From positions 124,001 through 188,000 of the forward strand of contig SIJG01000017.1 of the NCBI GenBank assembly GCA_023374025.1: 64,000 bases of DNA, written 5' to 3'. The DNA is from Heterodera schachtii. Its lineage: Eukaryota; Nematoda; Chromadorea; Rhabditida; Heteroderidae. The notes under the pieces were generated by a model. That model was not told the DNA's origin, ran no database searches, and was given only the letters and a program-made list of their open reading frames with translations. How positions within the stretch are numbered: the stretch's first letter is position 1; each line of letters opens with the position of its first letter. The translations under genes and the position numbers were made by a program. Shown one piece after another: positions 11,362-23,900 of the stretch.

Positions 11362-11835
11362 ATGCGTCTCATACTTTACCTTTTTGCATTTTTTTTTCAA
11401 ATTTTTTCCCTTTTTATTCTCCAACCATTTGCCTGTCGCCACTTCGCTTTCATTTTTCTCTGTTGGCATTCGCTGTGCCGTCGGTTCGCTTGGCCTTCTG
11501 CTCAACTTAACTTCATCAAAAATTTAAAAAATTTGGGAGCCCAGCCGCTTCATCGAGTGAAGAGAATGACTTTAACGTTTGCTTCATTGGGACCGACAAT
11601 TATCCTCCATCGGCTTGGCCAACCGACGCGTATTTTTAGTGCCCGCGTCCCTCCTTAATTAGCACTCATTAGAGTGGTAATTGTCCTCCTGGCGAAGCTG
11701 ACGCAAATTTAGGTTGGGTGGTCATGTTTTTTGTCGGTCCCTCCGCAAACAGCCGCACTTCGCTCTCCGCACGAATCGCACCGAATGATTCGCTGGGCTC
11801 ACAAACGATGCGAAAAAGAGTAATTTATATAAGAC
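11362..11835 (-). other. Coding-like minus-strand stretches, gene model unresolved
   Basis: On the minus strand 11690-11835 reads SESFGAIRAESEVRLFAEGP and ends SPGGQLPL before a stop. Further 3', 11370-11520 reads KLSRRPSEPTAQRMPTEKNE and WLENKKGKN. Between them the plus strand (11545-11635) also reads protein-like (EENDFNVCFIGTDNYPPSAW). Splice phases could not be made to agree, so this may be one minus-strand gene with missing exons, overlapping genes or a decayed gene. A piece of it (11,627-11,658) is repeated at about 12,428-12,460. Confidence 0.25.
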
Positions 11836-11969
11836 ATGAAAAATTTTAAATTAATTTTCGGATGGGTTACAAAAAGGGAAAAAGAAACAAAGAAATTCAA
11901 GTGCTATTTTCCTTTTGTCTTTTTCTTTTCCATGTGTTATTTCTTTTGGTCTTTTTTCTTTTGCATCTG

Positions 11970-12346
11970 TTACCGGTTTACCTCAGTTGGGCGCTCATGG
12001 TTGGGCGCCAGCACGCTTTTCCATTATAACTTTTTTCTTTGTTAATCAAATCCAACATTGTTGGTATCATTTGTAGCTTAACATGTTTAGAAGCTATTGA
12101 TTCGCGATTAAACAATTACCAAAAAAGTTATACATGAACATTTCGAAAAGTCGAAATTTGAAGTTTTTTCTTATGCTTTTTCTACAGGCTTGAAAATCTT
12201 TTCGCTTTTTGTAGTAAGGCTAATAGAGCATGTGAAGAGCTTTCGAATGATACCAAGATTGTTGGATTTGGATGACAAAGAAAAAAGTTATAGTGGAAAA
12301 ATATACTGGGGCCCAACCGTGAGCACCAACTGAGCGAGTCCGGTAA
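11970..12346. mobile_element. Foldback element, core family copy 2
   Basis: The element is 377 bp, bounded by TTACCGG and CCGGTAA. The left arm has CTCAGTTGGGCGCTCATGG and the right arm has CCGTGAGCACCAACTGAGCG in complement. Inside, both arms carry the shared core: CATTATAACTTTTTTCTTTG, then GGTATCATT; and AGCTTTCGAATGATACCAA, then CAAAGAAAAAAGTTATA. No coding capacity. Confidence 0.75.
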
Positions 12347-13090
12347 TAGTTTAGATTGTATCTAGAAAGTTGTAAAAACATGTCTTAGATGGGTTTCGGG
12401 TTCGTATCACGAATATAGCTTCCATTTCGACGCCTATTTTTAGTGCTCGTGTCCCTCCTTAATTACCAATCAAAAAATTTTATGTTATCAAATTTGGACT
12501 GAATAAAAAAAATCAGCTTTTTCATACTTCGTGAATTTTCTATGACTTAAATCTCCAGCCCTAATGATTTGTTATAAGAAAATTATCTTTAATTTTCAAA
12601 AATTTTCCCTGCACCAGCGAACCCCCTCCCGTTTCCCGGAATTTTTTTTTATAGTTTAATTAGCGCTTTTATGTAAAAATCTTTTATTTTTCTCCACATT
12701 TTTTTAGATTTAAAGTTTTTCATTTAGTAAAATTACAATGAAAATACTTAATATACCTAATACAATAATAAAAATAATAATAATATAAAAATTAAACGAA
12801 TTTTCAACATAATTATTCGTTTGCCTTATTTGTGGCATTTTTCAGAAATTTACACACACAGCACCACACACATTATACAATACATGCATAAGCATTGTCA
12901 TTGCGCATAATATGTATGATTATGTGCATGGCATTTGTCAATCAATGCCACAATCATTAACTAATAGCATTCATTATATGCCTGCGAATTTATAGGAAAT
13001 AAATATAATAATAATAATAATAATTATTATTATTATTAATAAATTAAATTTTATTAGTCGAGAGGAAGAAAGAGCCGTTTTTGCCAAGAA
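12347..13090. other. AT-rich intergenic with simple repeats
   Basis: The stretch holds a (CA)-rich piece near 12,850, TAATAATAATAATTATTATTATT near 13,009-13,033, and a second copy of the word TATTTTTAGTGC(C/T)CG(C/T)GTCCCTCC that also occurs at 11,629. No exon was seen. Confidence 0.5.
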
Positions 13091-13508
13091 ATGTTAATTA
13101 ATAATTCAATTTCCTACGCCCGTTTGTTCCTCATTATGTTCGTGTGGGCTCAAATTGGCATCGAATGTGGTCTAATTCAGTCATTGTCAGCACATTCAAA
13201 GGGAAAGAGAGAATATTCATTTGCCACCGAAATAAAGCGTAAATTTATTAAATAATTAAAAGGTTATTAATTATGCATTTAATGGCAATTTATTTTAAGA
13301 GAGCGAAATTAGTGATAAAATACTCAAAAAATTGAAAAAGCAATGCGCCAAGGTGAAAAAGATGAATAAATGCGCAAAGGCAAAATTCAAACACAACGGC
13401 ACGAAGTACACATGCGCATGGGACTACGTACGGACATCGCCCAGGGGAGGGATCGGCTGCTGTTATCCGTCCGTGGAAAGCTGCGAAAGTCTGCGCAGCA
13501 TGGGGTAG
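13091..13508 (+). CDS. Secreted Cys-rich protein, 118 aa (candidate effector)
   Basis: Two exons, 13091-13238 and 13300-13508, join in phase (AAG C|gtaaat to ttaag|AG) and stop at TAG 13506-13508. The N-terminus MLINNSISYARLFLIMFVWA is a typical signal peptide with likely cleavage near IGIEC-G or GLIQS. The mature part is Lys-rich (SDKILKKLKKQCAKVKKMNK) and then a compact Cys cluster with spacing C-x6-C-x3-C-x9-C up to IGCCYPSVESC. A short, secreted, Lys- and Cys-rich protein without recognised domain is the usual profile of cyst nematode gland-cell effectors, but antimicrobial or other extracellular roles fit as well. The start is the first ATG and gives the signal peptide directly. Confidence 0.7.
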
Positions 13509-14032
13509 GGCAATTAGCAAAAAGGCATTGGCACAATTAGCGAAAGGGCATTGGAATCCTCGCTGGGGGAGACGTAATTACCGGGTACCTTTCCATTATG
13601 CCGCCCCCCCCCCCCAAATCCCCAAAATGTCATGATCCTGGCAAGGGAAAGCTTCGAGGAGTTGATCAACATTCTGGCGTTACAAATTTGATGGGCTATA
13701 ACTTTTGGTAGAGACATCAGAGAACGAACTCTGAAAATTCAATTTCACTCAGCGAGAGGAACCGATTGATAATATGACATGACATTAAGCGCCTAACTAC
13801 ACCAGAAAAATGCGTTCCTTTGTCGGGATTGACATTGTTTTCATGAGAAAATTTTTTTAAATTAAACTGTAAATTTTTCATTTTTTGGGACCCAATTTCC
13901 TCTGCTTACGGGCTTTTATAATGTTTTTGACGGTTTTTGTTTTCCAATGATTTTAGAAGAATGCCTTAATTATGTACGATTATCCCACATCAAAATAGGT
14001 CTCTGATTGATATTTCATTTAACAATTTAATT
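13509..14032. other. Intergenic, no exon recognised
   Basis: The word GGCATTGG occurs twice near 13,524 and 13,549, and a run of ten C lies at about 13,605. Otherwise AT-rich and without a supported feature. Confidence 0.4.
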
Positions 14033-14203
14033 TAAATTTATTTTAGGCATTGGAAATGCTTTTCCTTTTCCTAAGGCATCCAATTTAAGTTTTTGGGCCA
14101 AAATCATGCAGCCCGTACCCATTCTCGAACGATCAAACACGGTGGTTTGGCCAGAACGCTTTTGGTCCTCAACCCCGCGACAGTTGTCGTTCAGGGCCTG
14201 ACA
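14033..14203 (-). other. Possible terminal exon, open on both strands
   Basis: Minus reading after acceptor tgtcag: ALNDNCRGVEDQKRSGQTTV, then a stretch ending AFPMPKINLN and a stop; codon choice here is typical of real exons in the window. Plus reading after ttttag: NAFPFPKASNLSFWAKIMQ, ending RQLSFRA and a stop. The minus reading is favoured. No joined gene model was found. Confidence 0.3.
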
Positions 14204-14506
14204 GCACAAAATTTAATCCGATTTCCCTCATTATTGGCTAAATTTTGTACCAAACATTTATTTCCATTTCAATTTTCTATTGACTGTTGCCTTTTTAATG
14301 GATTAAAATCTGGTTTTTTTAAATTTGAAATGCCATTTAAGCATCAATGCGCTGGTAAGAGGAGCAGTGACCGAACTAAAAATTGGGTCCAACCGTTGGA
14401 AAATGTAATCCAAAATTACTTATTCAAATTGTGAATTTGATTTGTTTTGTTTAATATTTGTTATTTTGGAATTAATTATTATTATTATTTCCTTTTGGTT
14501 GATTGA

Positions 14507-15103
14507 TTAGCCTACTAAAATGGACTGATTAAAACTGATCAACATTTCCTCCGCTTTTTCTGCTGATCGGAATGTGATTGAATGGATGGGTTGGGATGTT
14601 CGTCCCCTCCTCCCTCTGCTGTCCGTCCACCCGTTCCTTCTTTTTTTTCTCGCTTTGCTCAGCTGCCAAATGAAACATTCCCCGAAGTACTGCTTCAATT
14701 CGTGCTTTTCCTGAACATGTTCTTCTTCCTCTTCTGCTTTTGCTTCTTCTTCGGCTGTTCGTCTCGACGGCGTTTCATTGCCTTTAAATTTATTTGATTT
14801 GTCCGTCTTCCGAATTGGGGTCGTCGCTGACAAATGATTGTGGCGCAAACCGAAAATGAATTGCTGCAACAAAAAATGCACTCGCTCATCCGTCGGCATT
14901 TTCCGGTTTACCGGCGCACTTTCGCTTCATCCACTCATCCGTTCACTGATTGCCTTTGGGATGCGATCAAAGAGTTCCGCGTTGATCAGTCTCGACTTTG
15001 GGCAGGCGGAGACCGTTTAAAGGAAAGGGCGCCGATCGGCGACTTTCATTCTCATTTGAAAAACTTTCGCGAAACATTTCAATTCACTATAATAATTCAT
15101 TGA
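14507..15103. other. Coding-like region, strand ambiguous
   Basis: Minus strand 14507-14899 is open for 130 codons and reads hydrophilic (RRTAEEEAKAEEEEEHVQEK, then ELKQYFGECFIWQLSKARKK). Plus strand 14834-15103 is open for about 89 codons and reads QTENELLQQKMHSLIRRHF and DCLWDAIKEFRVDQSRLW. Both look possible and they overlap. I could not join either to neighbours. Confidence 0.3.
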
Positions 15104-15298
15104 AATTGCCAATTTGTGTTAATTTGTGCATTTGGCAGTGCAATTATTTATTTATTTTCTGCTTTATTAATCACTTACATTTTGGTTTTGCTAATTAAAT
15201 TAATTATTATTTATTCAAATATTTGTCAGTTTTATTTTACAAGTATTGTTTTTCCCTTTAATTGCCATCAATTAATTGACCAATTAAGCCTCTTAATT

Positions 15299-18200
15299 AT
15301 GCTGAACAAAAAACACATGAAAAATTGCACTGTTTTTCTGTCAGTTTTTTTCTTTATTTTTCCCTCTTATTTGGCCTCATTCTGCGGAGAATCGACCATT
15401 CCGTTTAGCTTTGAAGTTTGCTAAATGAAAATAACAATTTTATAATTATCGTAAAATATTTTAAGGCACTCACTGACAGTCACCCGATTTTGGGTAATTA
15501 TTTGTTGGGGCCAATTAAAAAAAAATAAAGCATCAAATATTTAATTAAAATTAATTCTTTGTGTAAAGGCTGTGCCCGGCCAAATTGTTTTGGGTGGGAA
15601 ATGAACGGCGAGGCGATGGACACCAGTGAAAAGAGCGAACGAAGGGCATTTTTCCACCGCGTGCAGCACCAACCGGACGGAGTAAGAACAGACCGACAGA
15701 AATCATTAAATTTAATTATTGGAAATAATTAAACTAATTGATAATTAGGCAATTAGACAATTAATCGGTCCTATAATTTCCGTGTCCGTTCAGTTCATTC
15801 GCCAACAGTTGGCCAGCCAAGCACCGAAAGCATTTGGCCCCGAATTGAACCCAACGGAATGGTTTCAGACGCAACATTCGGTCAGTGAATTAATTGTGCA
15901 AATAATATGCAATTAAAAATGCCAATTAAAGAACTGTGCTGCCAATTTCACTGACAAAAGTGGAGGATGCTCAATTGAGGACCAATGGGTGGGAGGCATC
16001 GGACCGATGGGCGACGCGCGGAAAAGCCCGTGGGCATAATTATTCAAATAATTAAGCAATAATTAATTAGAAAAGATAAAAGGGAAAATTTAGTCCGGAA
16101 TTTTGTCAATTTTTAAAATTTATTAAAAATGGCGAATTTTACAAAAATTTTTTATGAGTTTTTGTATTTGGAAATATAAGTTTTTATGTGGGCACAACTC
16201 TGTTTTTTTTCAAAATTTTCGATTTTCCCAACACCGCCTGTGTGTGAACAGATTCCTAAGCCAAATAATACCACCAATTATCAGGATTTACGTCCGTCCG
16301 TTCTGTCATCTTTTCATTTTCTTTTTCAGTTTCCAACTCCGTTGCTGTTCCTACTCCGCTTTAAGGCATTCGGCAGGTGATTCATTCATCACAGTGCCAT
16401 TTGTCCTTTTTTTTTTTTGCCATTTGTCTTTTGCCATTTGTCCGTTTTTCTTTCCCATGCTAATAATCCCTTTCTTTTTCTTGCCAAGACCGTGGCGTTG
16501 CCATTGTAAAAGCCGGTCAAATTGTGTACTGGTGGCGAAGTGATGGAGGGCGACCGCCAATTCGCCTTCGATTACATCGCAAATGTGCAGAGACATGTGG
16601 ACGCCAAAGGGTGAAAACGAGAAGCAAAATCGAAAAAACAATAATTAAAAAACAATTTCAGAGTTTTCTACTGAAGTCTCTGTCAGGCGAATGCCGTGCC
16701 TACCGAGGCCAAAAAGTGGCGAAAAATGTAAACGGAAAAAAACAGGGGGGAAAATGAAAAGCCAACAAATTAAAATTTGAAAGTGGAAGCCGGAGTGGAC
16801 AAGGAAATGATAAAGCGACTAATGGGGGCAGAAGAAGGAACGGAGGAGAAAAAGTACCGAAGCCAAACCAAAGCAGGGACAAATGTGATCAAAGTGAGTG
16901 ATCAGACAGTAAAAAAATATGAGAGACAATTGGGGAGAAAAGAGAGGAATAAGAAAGAAGAAAGGGGGGCAAAGGGATCAAAGAGAATGATCAGGGAAAG
17001 CGATCAGAGTTGAATAAAGTTGCAAAAATGGTTAACTTAGTGAGAAAAGAGAGTGATCAGCAAAGGTGTCAGAGTTTAGATGAAAGAGGAGCAAGTGATC
17101 AGGAGAAGTGATCAGAGTTGAATAAAGGGACAAAAATGGTTAAGTGAGTGAGAAAAGGGTATGCTAAAGCTGATCAGAGGGGGTTAAATTGATCTGAGTG
17201 AGTGGAGTGATTAATTGGTGAAAAAGGGGAACGGAAACGATCAAAAGTGATCAGACCAAAGGAGATAAAACAAACGATCAAATGACATATAAAAGGTGCC
17301 GAATTAAATTTGACACGCCTTTTTTTCTCTACAACTTATTTCAAGATTAATTATATTAATTTGCTCATTTTGCAGACCAGCAATCTGCAGGCGGCGGTGC
17401 ACAACGACGACTTCTCGGACTTCCGGCGCGCGTACGACGCACCGCCCGGGCCCGCCTTTTCGGACGCAAATGCCATCGATGGACGGACTTACGGGGAAAC
17501 GCGGGTGGCATACCCGGCGGCGATTAGAAGTCGGAAAAATTAAAAGAAAATTAAAACATTTAAATGAATAATAAAATTATTAGATCGACAGATCACCAGC
17601 GGAGGAGGAAACAGCCAAAATGGTAAAAAATAAAAATAATTATTCAATTAAAAAACAATAATAATTGCAATTTTTTGCCCTAGCAAATTACAACAACGGA
17701 TATCAACAGCAGCAACAAACATCGCAAAATTATTACAATAATAATGCATACAGTAGAAGCCAGAATTACAACCAAAGGTAAGAAAATGGTAAATAAAATT
17801 GAAAATAAATAAAATTATTTTAGGACCTTTGGAGCAAAGCAATTACAATAATTATGGGTAAAAAAATAAAGAAAATTAATAGAGTAAAATAAATTCATTG
17901 TCAGAAGTAATGGCGGAAGCAGCAACAATTATTACAACAATTTGGGGTAAGCCCTGGATCGAACGGAAATATAATTAGAGCTCGGCATTTTGAAAAAAAG
18001 CCTTGACCTGGATTCCATGTTGGACATGGATTTCCGGACAAAAACCCAGGCTTGTCGAGAGATAGTCCTGGATTTTTTGAAATTTGTTTTAAAGGCAAAC
18101 AAATGTTCGAAAAAATCAATTAATTGCTTAAGAAATCTAAAAATTTTAATTCATAATAATAAATTCTTTTTGATATTTTAATAAAACATAGTCAGTCACA

Positions 18201-20331
18201 CGAAATAACAAATAATAAAATATTAACCAGGCCTAACCTGGACCTGGATTTCTTGGACCAAAACCCAAATCCAGGAGAAATCCATGTTGCCGAAAAATGG
18301 GTGGGACCTGGATCCAGGAAAAATCCAGGCTGGATTCAGATCCAGGTCAAGCTCTAATTATAACACTAATTTTGGAATTTATTATTTTTTATTTTCATTA
18401 AATTAAAAAGATTTTTCATTTTTTATTTATTGTTAAGGACGGCAAACCCAGCTTCAAACGGCGCATTCCGACCAAAAATAATTTGTAACCGGAACATGAC
18501 AAGGGCAAAGCGACAAGAATGCGTAAGAGAGAAAGAAGCCAATTAAGGGCAATTAGCAAATTGATGTTTAAATTTTAATTTAAAGGAAGGAACCAAAAAA
18601 TAAATACCAATTTAATAATCAGAACTTATTTTAAAAATTTCTTTTTCAATTTCAAATAATTTTTTCAGGAAAATTACTACCCGGTCCAGCAGCAGCAACA
18701 ACAACAACAACAACAACAGTCATCCTCCGACTGTTGTCAGACGTGCGGCTGCGCGTGCGGTTGCTGCTGCCAAAGCAGCCCTTTCTTCTGTTTTACGGGC
18801 GACACTTTGGTAATTAAAATAATTCGCATTAGCAATTAATTAATGAATGTTAATTAATAATCATTAACTTTCACATTAATTATTAATTGACAATTTGAAG
18901 GTGCAACTCGTCGACGGAACTCAGAAGCGAATGGACAAACTGACCATGGGCGATTGGGTGGGCAATTAATTCAATTAATCACTCAATGATAATTAATTAA
19001 TTGTCGCTATATTCATTTTAATTGCTTTTTGCCACGAGTTCAGGTCGCTTCTGCCAATGGTTCCCAACTGTTGTTCAGCATGGTCGAGTCGTGGATCCAT
19101 CGGGTGAATTCACAAAAAATAATTAATTATTCCAATTAAAATTGAGAATTGAATAAAAACAAATTCAGAAGCCGGAAGAGGAGGCCGAATTCATCAGGTT
19201 GCAGCTCGAAGACGGACGAACGCTCAAACTGACAGCAAAGCACTTCATTTACGCCTCAAAATGCAGCGGAGACGGCGGTAAGCAGAAAAGGGGTCATTGG
19301 GTAGGCCCAGTGTTTTCAAACGGTTTCGGGAAAAACCCGGGCCGGGACCCGAAAAAGCCTAGTCCCAGTGTTTCATCGGATCGGGGCCTGAAAGAGCCTA
19401 GGCCCAGTGTTTTCAAAGGTTCGGGGAAAACTCCGGACCGGGACCCGAAAAAGCCGGGACCCCCGGTCCCGTGCCGTACAACTTTTGTAACCACAATTCA
19501 ACCAGTAGACGGAATTTTGCACTTCTATTCAGCCAGAGTATTTCGAATGGTTTAAAATTTGTAGAAAATCATTCTTCTGTCACTTTTGCCCCTATTTTTC
19601 CCTGCAAATTTCCAAATTTGTTTAGTGCTCTTTCAAACGTTAGCCTTAAATTCATTGAAATTTGTTGTTAAACTTGATTGATGTGCTTAAGGGTACGTGC
19701 CGGTGGAGTGGGCGCGCGCGCGGATGGTTTACGCGGACGAAGTGCGCGTGGGCGACTGCGTATTCGCACAGGACGAGGCAAATTCAAAGCCAATTAAAAT
19801 GCATTTAATTAATTTGATAATTGCCCTTTTCAGTCCGGACAGATGGCTCTGTTCGAGCGCCGCGTCTTAAGCATTGACACAGTGCGGGAGAAAGGCAAGG
19901 AAACAAATGCCTTTCTCAAATGGCATTAGACTGTTAATTGCCCCCGCTTTCTTAGGCATTTACGCCCCAATGACCGGCACCGGCGACATAATGGCCCAGG
20001 GCGTGTTGGCCTCGTGCTATAGCATCGAGGCGAACAATGTGCTGCAGAAGAGCTTCTTCAATGTTTGTGTGCCATGGATTGGCATTGAAATGCCATCCAT
20101 TGAATGTATTTTTAAATTCCAATTCAATTCAATTCACAGAATTGGAAAACATTGCCACTGATTGACCAAATTTACGGGCACGTCAGCGAGGAAGAGGTGG
20201 GCTTGTGGCACCACCAATGCCAAAATGCACCCATTTTTATATTCATTTGCCCACTTTATGTTCAGATCGAATTCCCGGGTTGGCTACGTTTCCTCGTCGA
20301 AAATGTGATGCCATTTGTTGTGCCAAAGTGA
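15299..20331 (+). CDS. Warthog-type hedgehog-related protein with Hint domain
   Basis: At least 22 exons. Exon 1 (15299-15415) encodes a signal peptide, then CGESTIPFSFE. Exons 15466-15493, 15569-15681, 15794-15880 and 15932-16029 give the Wart domain (ILGCARPNCFGW, NCAANFTDKSGGCSIEDQW). An 11-bp microexon (16366-16376) leads to 16489-16610 and 16662-16727. Exons 17376-17529 to 18438-18522 form a Gly/Asn/Gln-rich linker. Exon 18669-18809 carries a polyGln run, a Cys cluster (CCQTCGCACGCCC) and the Hint start CFTGDTL. The Hint domain continues to 20331 with the TAKH (TxxH) motif and a late SCY. Hint domains self-cleave hedgehog-type proteins and attach sterol. Warthog proteins are nematode-specific secreted factors of cuticle and epidermis. 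Two Hint introns have GC donors (19,778 and 19,895). Confidence 0.85.
16366..16376 (+). other. 11-bp microexon in the warthog gene
   Basis: GCATTCGGCAG is flanked by ctttaag and gtgatt. It is needed to carry the phase from exon 15932-16029 (ends phase 2) to exon 16489-16610 (begins with two bases of a codon); the joined reading is SPHSADRGVAIVKAGQIV. Confidence 0.5.
16780..17290. repeat. Purine-rich intron with many GTGATCAG words
   Basis: The intron of the warthog gene before exon 17376 contains at least eight copies of (A/G)(G/C)TGATCAG or GATCAAA words in a G/A-rich background. The same word is abundant in exon 41,160-42,136 (as Ser-Asp-Gln codons) and near 59,600. Confidence 0.6.
17973..18359. 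mobile_element. MITE with CCTGGA-word ends, in a warthog intron
   Basis: The ends are inverted: ATTAGAGCTCGG...CTTGACCTGGATTCC on the left and ATCCAGGTCAAGCTCTAAT on the right. Inside each end the words CCTGGAT and ATCCAGG repeat imperfectly. The inner part (AAACAAATGTTCG...TTAATTGCTTAAG) matches the inner part of the element at 28,922-29,312 in reverse. Confidence 0.7.
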
Positions 20332-20493
20332 CCGTAAAAAAAGCATTGACTATACATTTAAATGATCATATTGTTTTCAAAAAATTAACTTATTGGATAA
20401 ATTCTGTTATAAAATATTTCCAAAAAATACAAGGGAATAGCACGACAAAACAATTAAGCCAAGGAGAAGCGGCGGGGGGGGGGGGGGAGGGGT

Positions 20494-20798
20494 CCGGACA
20501 ATCCATCAGTAATGTGTCAGAATTTTTTTTTTTGAGAAACCATCAAAAATCTTGCGAAAATGAATGCTAATTTAATTTTAAAAAAATTTATATAGGTTTT
20601 TAAAACATTTCTAGTTACTTAATAATTGAATTTAATTGATCAACTATAGAAATATCATTAAATATTAAAAATGATCATTTCATATTTTTATAAAATACAC
20701 AAATTATCAATTCACTTTTTAACTATTTAAATTCATTTCCACATGATTTTAAATAAATCTAGCGTTTTAAAATTAAATTTTGCTGACGGATTGTCCGG
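20494..20798. mobile_element. MITE with CCGGACAATCC ends
   Basis: The 305-bp element starts CCGGACAATCCATCAG and ends CTGACGGATTGTCCGG. The inner AT-rich part matches about 51,120-51,345, which ends in the same CTGACGGATTGTCCGG word (doubled there). It lies just beyond the warthog stop and is flanked by G-runs on both sides. Confidence 0.75.
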
Positions 20799-20973
20799 GT
20801 TACAGCGGGGGGGGGGGGAAGACCAACCCGTTCGCTGATGAGTGTCATTAATTGGCTCACCAACCCAAAAGCGAATGGACGAAATTGCAATTAAATGAAA
20901 TATTTTATTTAGTGAAACGGCTGTCAATACATCATAACAAAACAAAACAAAAAAGCGTTTTTTGCGGTTCATT

Positions 20974-23900
20974 TTAAGACGGAGGGCTAAGGGAAGGGGC
21001 GGGCGAAGAGCATTTGTAACACGAGGAGATGGACGCGTAATTGTAAGCACCGCAACTGAAAAGGGAACGGGGGAGAGACGAATGGACACGGAATGTGCCC
21101 ACATACTCGAGGCATTCCCAACGAGAATTGCGAATGGCAAACAATTGGTCGTCGGTCGGCACTCCCTCACGGCACTGACGACACATCAGAAAGTTGGGGA
21201 AGTTGAGAAACCAGCAACTGAAGGGGCAACGAAAAAATAAAACACTCAAAACGGAAATGCTGGGGACGGGACAAAATTTCGCCGAGACAAAATGTCTCCG
21301 CCGATTTTTAAAAAAATAGAAAATTTTCAAGGAAAAAATCAGAAAATTCTCCAAAAAATCGCTGAAAATTTTTCAAAATTTCTTTTCTTCAAATTTTCTT
21401 TTAAAAAATTTTCTTTCGGCGGCGAGATTTCGAGTGTACCGTTTTAAATTTAATTTTTCAAAAAAATTTTTTTGAAGAGGGTTCAGTGGTGAGTAAAGTT
21501 ATCAAATGACTCTTACGCATAGCCCCATAATTTTAAAAAGATTTTTTATGACTCAAAAATGAATTGAGCGACATTATTGGCAATTGGCGCCACGGCACTG
21601 TTTTGCTGCTCGGTTGGAATCGACTGACCTGACACAATACCACGACCCGTCGTCCAACGACTCGCCACCGATTCCGCAGGAAAAGCCTTTGGACTTTGGG
21701 GCGCCGCATTTGAAGCAGTCCTCTTTGAAATTGTGGTGTCGGCATCTGAAAAAATGAGTGTCAATTAATCGTTTCATTTTGAATTTCCGTACATTCCGCA
21801 AACCCATCGCAATTGCTGAATTTGTTGGCGATTCTCTTCCGGTGCCCTCCCTTTGATACATTTTTGGCACGACAAATGGGTGGGAAAGTTACGCCACAAA
21901 CAGCTAAAAAGGAAGGGGCAGGGCAATATAATTAGCTTAATCACGAAAGGGAAAATCCCAAAAAAATATAAAAATGTAGACTAAATGCCATGTCAAACGA
22001 ATATTTCTAACAGTTCAACACCTCAGAGGAATATACTCTGGATTATATTCTGCACTCAGTCCGAATAAATCACAATTTACCCGTGAAGTACCGGCACAGT
22101 TGGGCTACAACAAAGTTGAAAGCACCAAATGCCATAGAAACGGGAAACAAAGACAAATTGGGAAGTGGGGGAAGTCGAACCAAGACAGACAAAACAAAGG
22201 GACTACCACTGGGCCAAGGGGAACACATTGCGATTTAGAATATCTATGTTACATTGAGCTAAAAAGCATTTCCGAGATTTCCCATGGCTTTTATCATTGT
22301 TATTAATGGTTTTGTTCACCTTGAGCACACCCAATACTGACAATCAGAAGTTGCAGGGAGTTGCCCTTCCGTGGGTCGTGGCGCGTCGCAATGGTGGCAC
22401 GTCAAATTAGACTCGTAATTGTCAAAATGACACCTAAAAGGCGGAAAAGAATTAATTAATGAGGGATTTCTTGTTGCCCTTCATAACGGAAAAAGGAATT
22501 TAGGTTAAATAACAGTAAAATTTTTTAGGTTTCCAAGATGACGCCAGGGGAACAGGACAAAATTTCGCCTGGACAAAATTTTCGTCGCCAAAATTTAAAA
22601 AAATTTCGTCGGCGAAATTTCGGTGGCTAAATTTTGGGGTGCATCCGACGCCAAGCCCTTTAGCCATAAAAAAAAATTAGGATGGGGAACGCCAGAAAAT
22701 ATTAGCCGTTTTTTTTGCAGGAAAAATGACCCTTTTGCCGGAGAACCAAAATTAGAGACAAACGCACTCAGCGCATTGCCAACGCGAACTGTGAATGACG
22801 CCAAGTTGCTCATCCGTCGGTTCTTCTCTGCGACAGTGGCGACACTTCGAATAGTTGGGGAAGTTGAGAAAGCCGCAACTAAACATTTGAAACAGAAAAT
22901 GCGATGAACATTCTGTAGTTTTTTCATGACATGCAAATCCAAGCAAAATTGTTTTAACGGATGCAAATTATTCTATTCAATTTTTATGTTAGTCAATAAA
23001 ATCTTATAAAAATAAAAAAGATTTTTTGTGTTATCACGTCGAGATTTGACCAAAAATAGTCAAATTGGGAGATTTTTGAATAATAGACGGTAAATTATAA
23101 GAAAATTGATGCCTGTAGGCAGGAACTGTCCCATGATTTTGTTTGGAGAGGTACCGCCGCCCCGGGCAATGATTTTTTTTTTTCAGACGCCATCGGTGAA
23201 GAAATGATTTTTTTTATAGTTTTTCACCAAAAATTGCTAATTTTGTAGATTTTTGAAAAATTTTATTAGGTGATGGAGGTTATGAGAGGGTACCATCAAA
23301 ATTATCTTACAATTAAAAATGGACCAAATTTTGATAAAAAAGGAATTTATAACCTCGAAGTTTGCTTATATGTGAGATAATTGCCGCTCCCCTGTTCTCG
23401 GACAACCCCAAGCCAATAAAAGTAGAACCACTGATCCAATAAAACGTAAACGGACTGACCCGACACAATACCACGACCCGTCGGGCAATGACTCGCCACC
23501 GACGCCATCGGGCAACCGTTTGGACTCAGGGGCACCGCAACGGAAGCATTCCTCCTTGAAATTGTGGTGTTTGCACCTAAAGCGTGGGGGGGGGTATGTA
23601 ATTTTTTTTGTTAGCTTTGCTTTTCCTTACTCTCCGCACACCCATCGCTGTTGCTGGATGAGTTGGCGCTGCTCCTCCGTCTGTTTGCCTTTTTTGCATT
23701 TGCGACATGAGAAATTGACGGGAATGTTGCGCCACGTGCACCTGTGCCAAAATCCAATGTCAATACACCCGGAATGATTGTATAAAATGCACGCCGTCGC
23801 GGCTGATTACAGTGAGCACACCCAAAAGCCTTTGTACACTGAGCACCGGGCCAAGGCACAGTTTCCGCAATGGTCGCCGGTGTTGCGCGCCGTGCAACTG

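Noticed and set aside
17285..17297. TATAAAAGG, a possible internal promoter of the warthog gene
   Set aside because: It lies in an intron about 90 bases before an exon without an in-frame start context; nothing else supports a second promoter.
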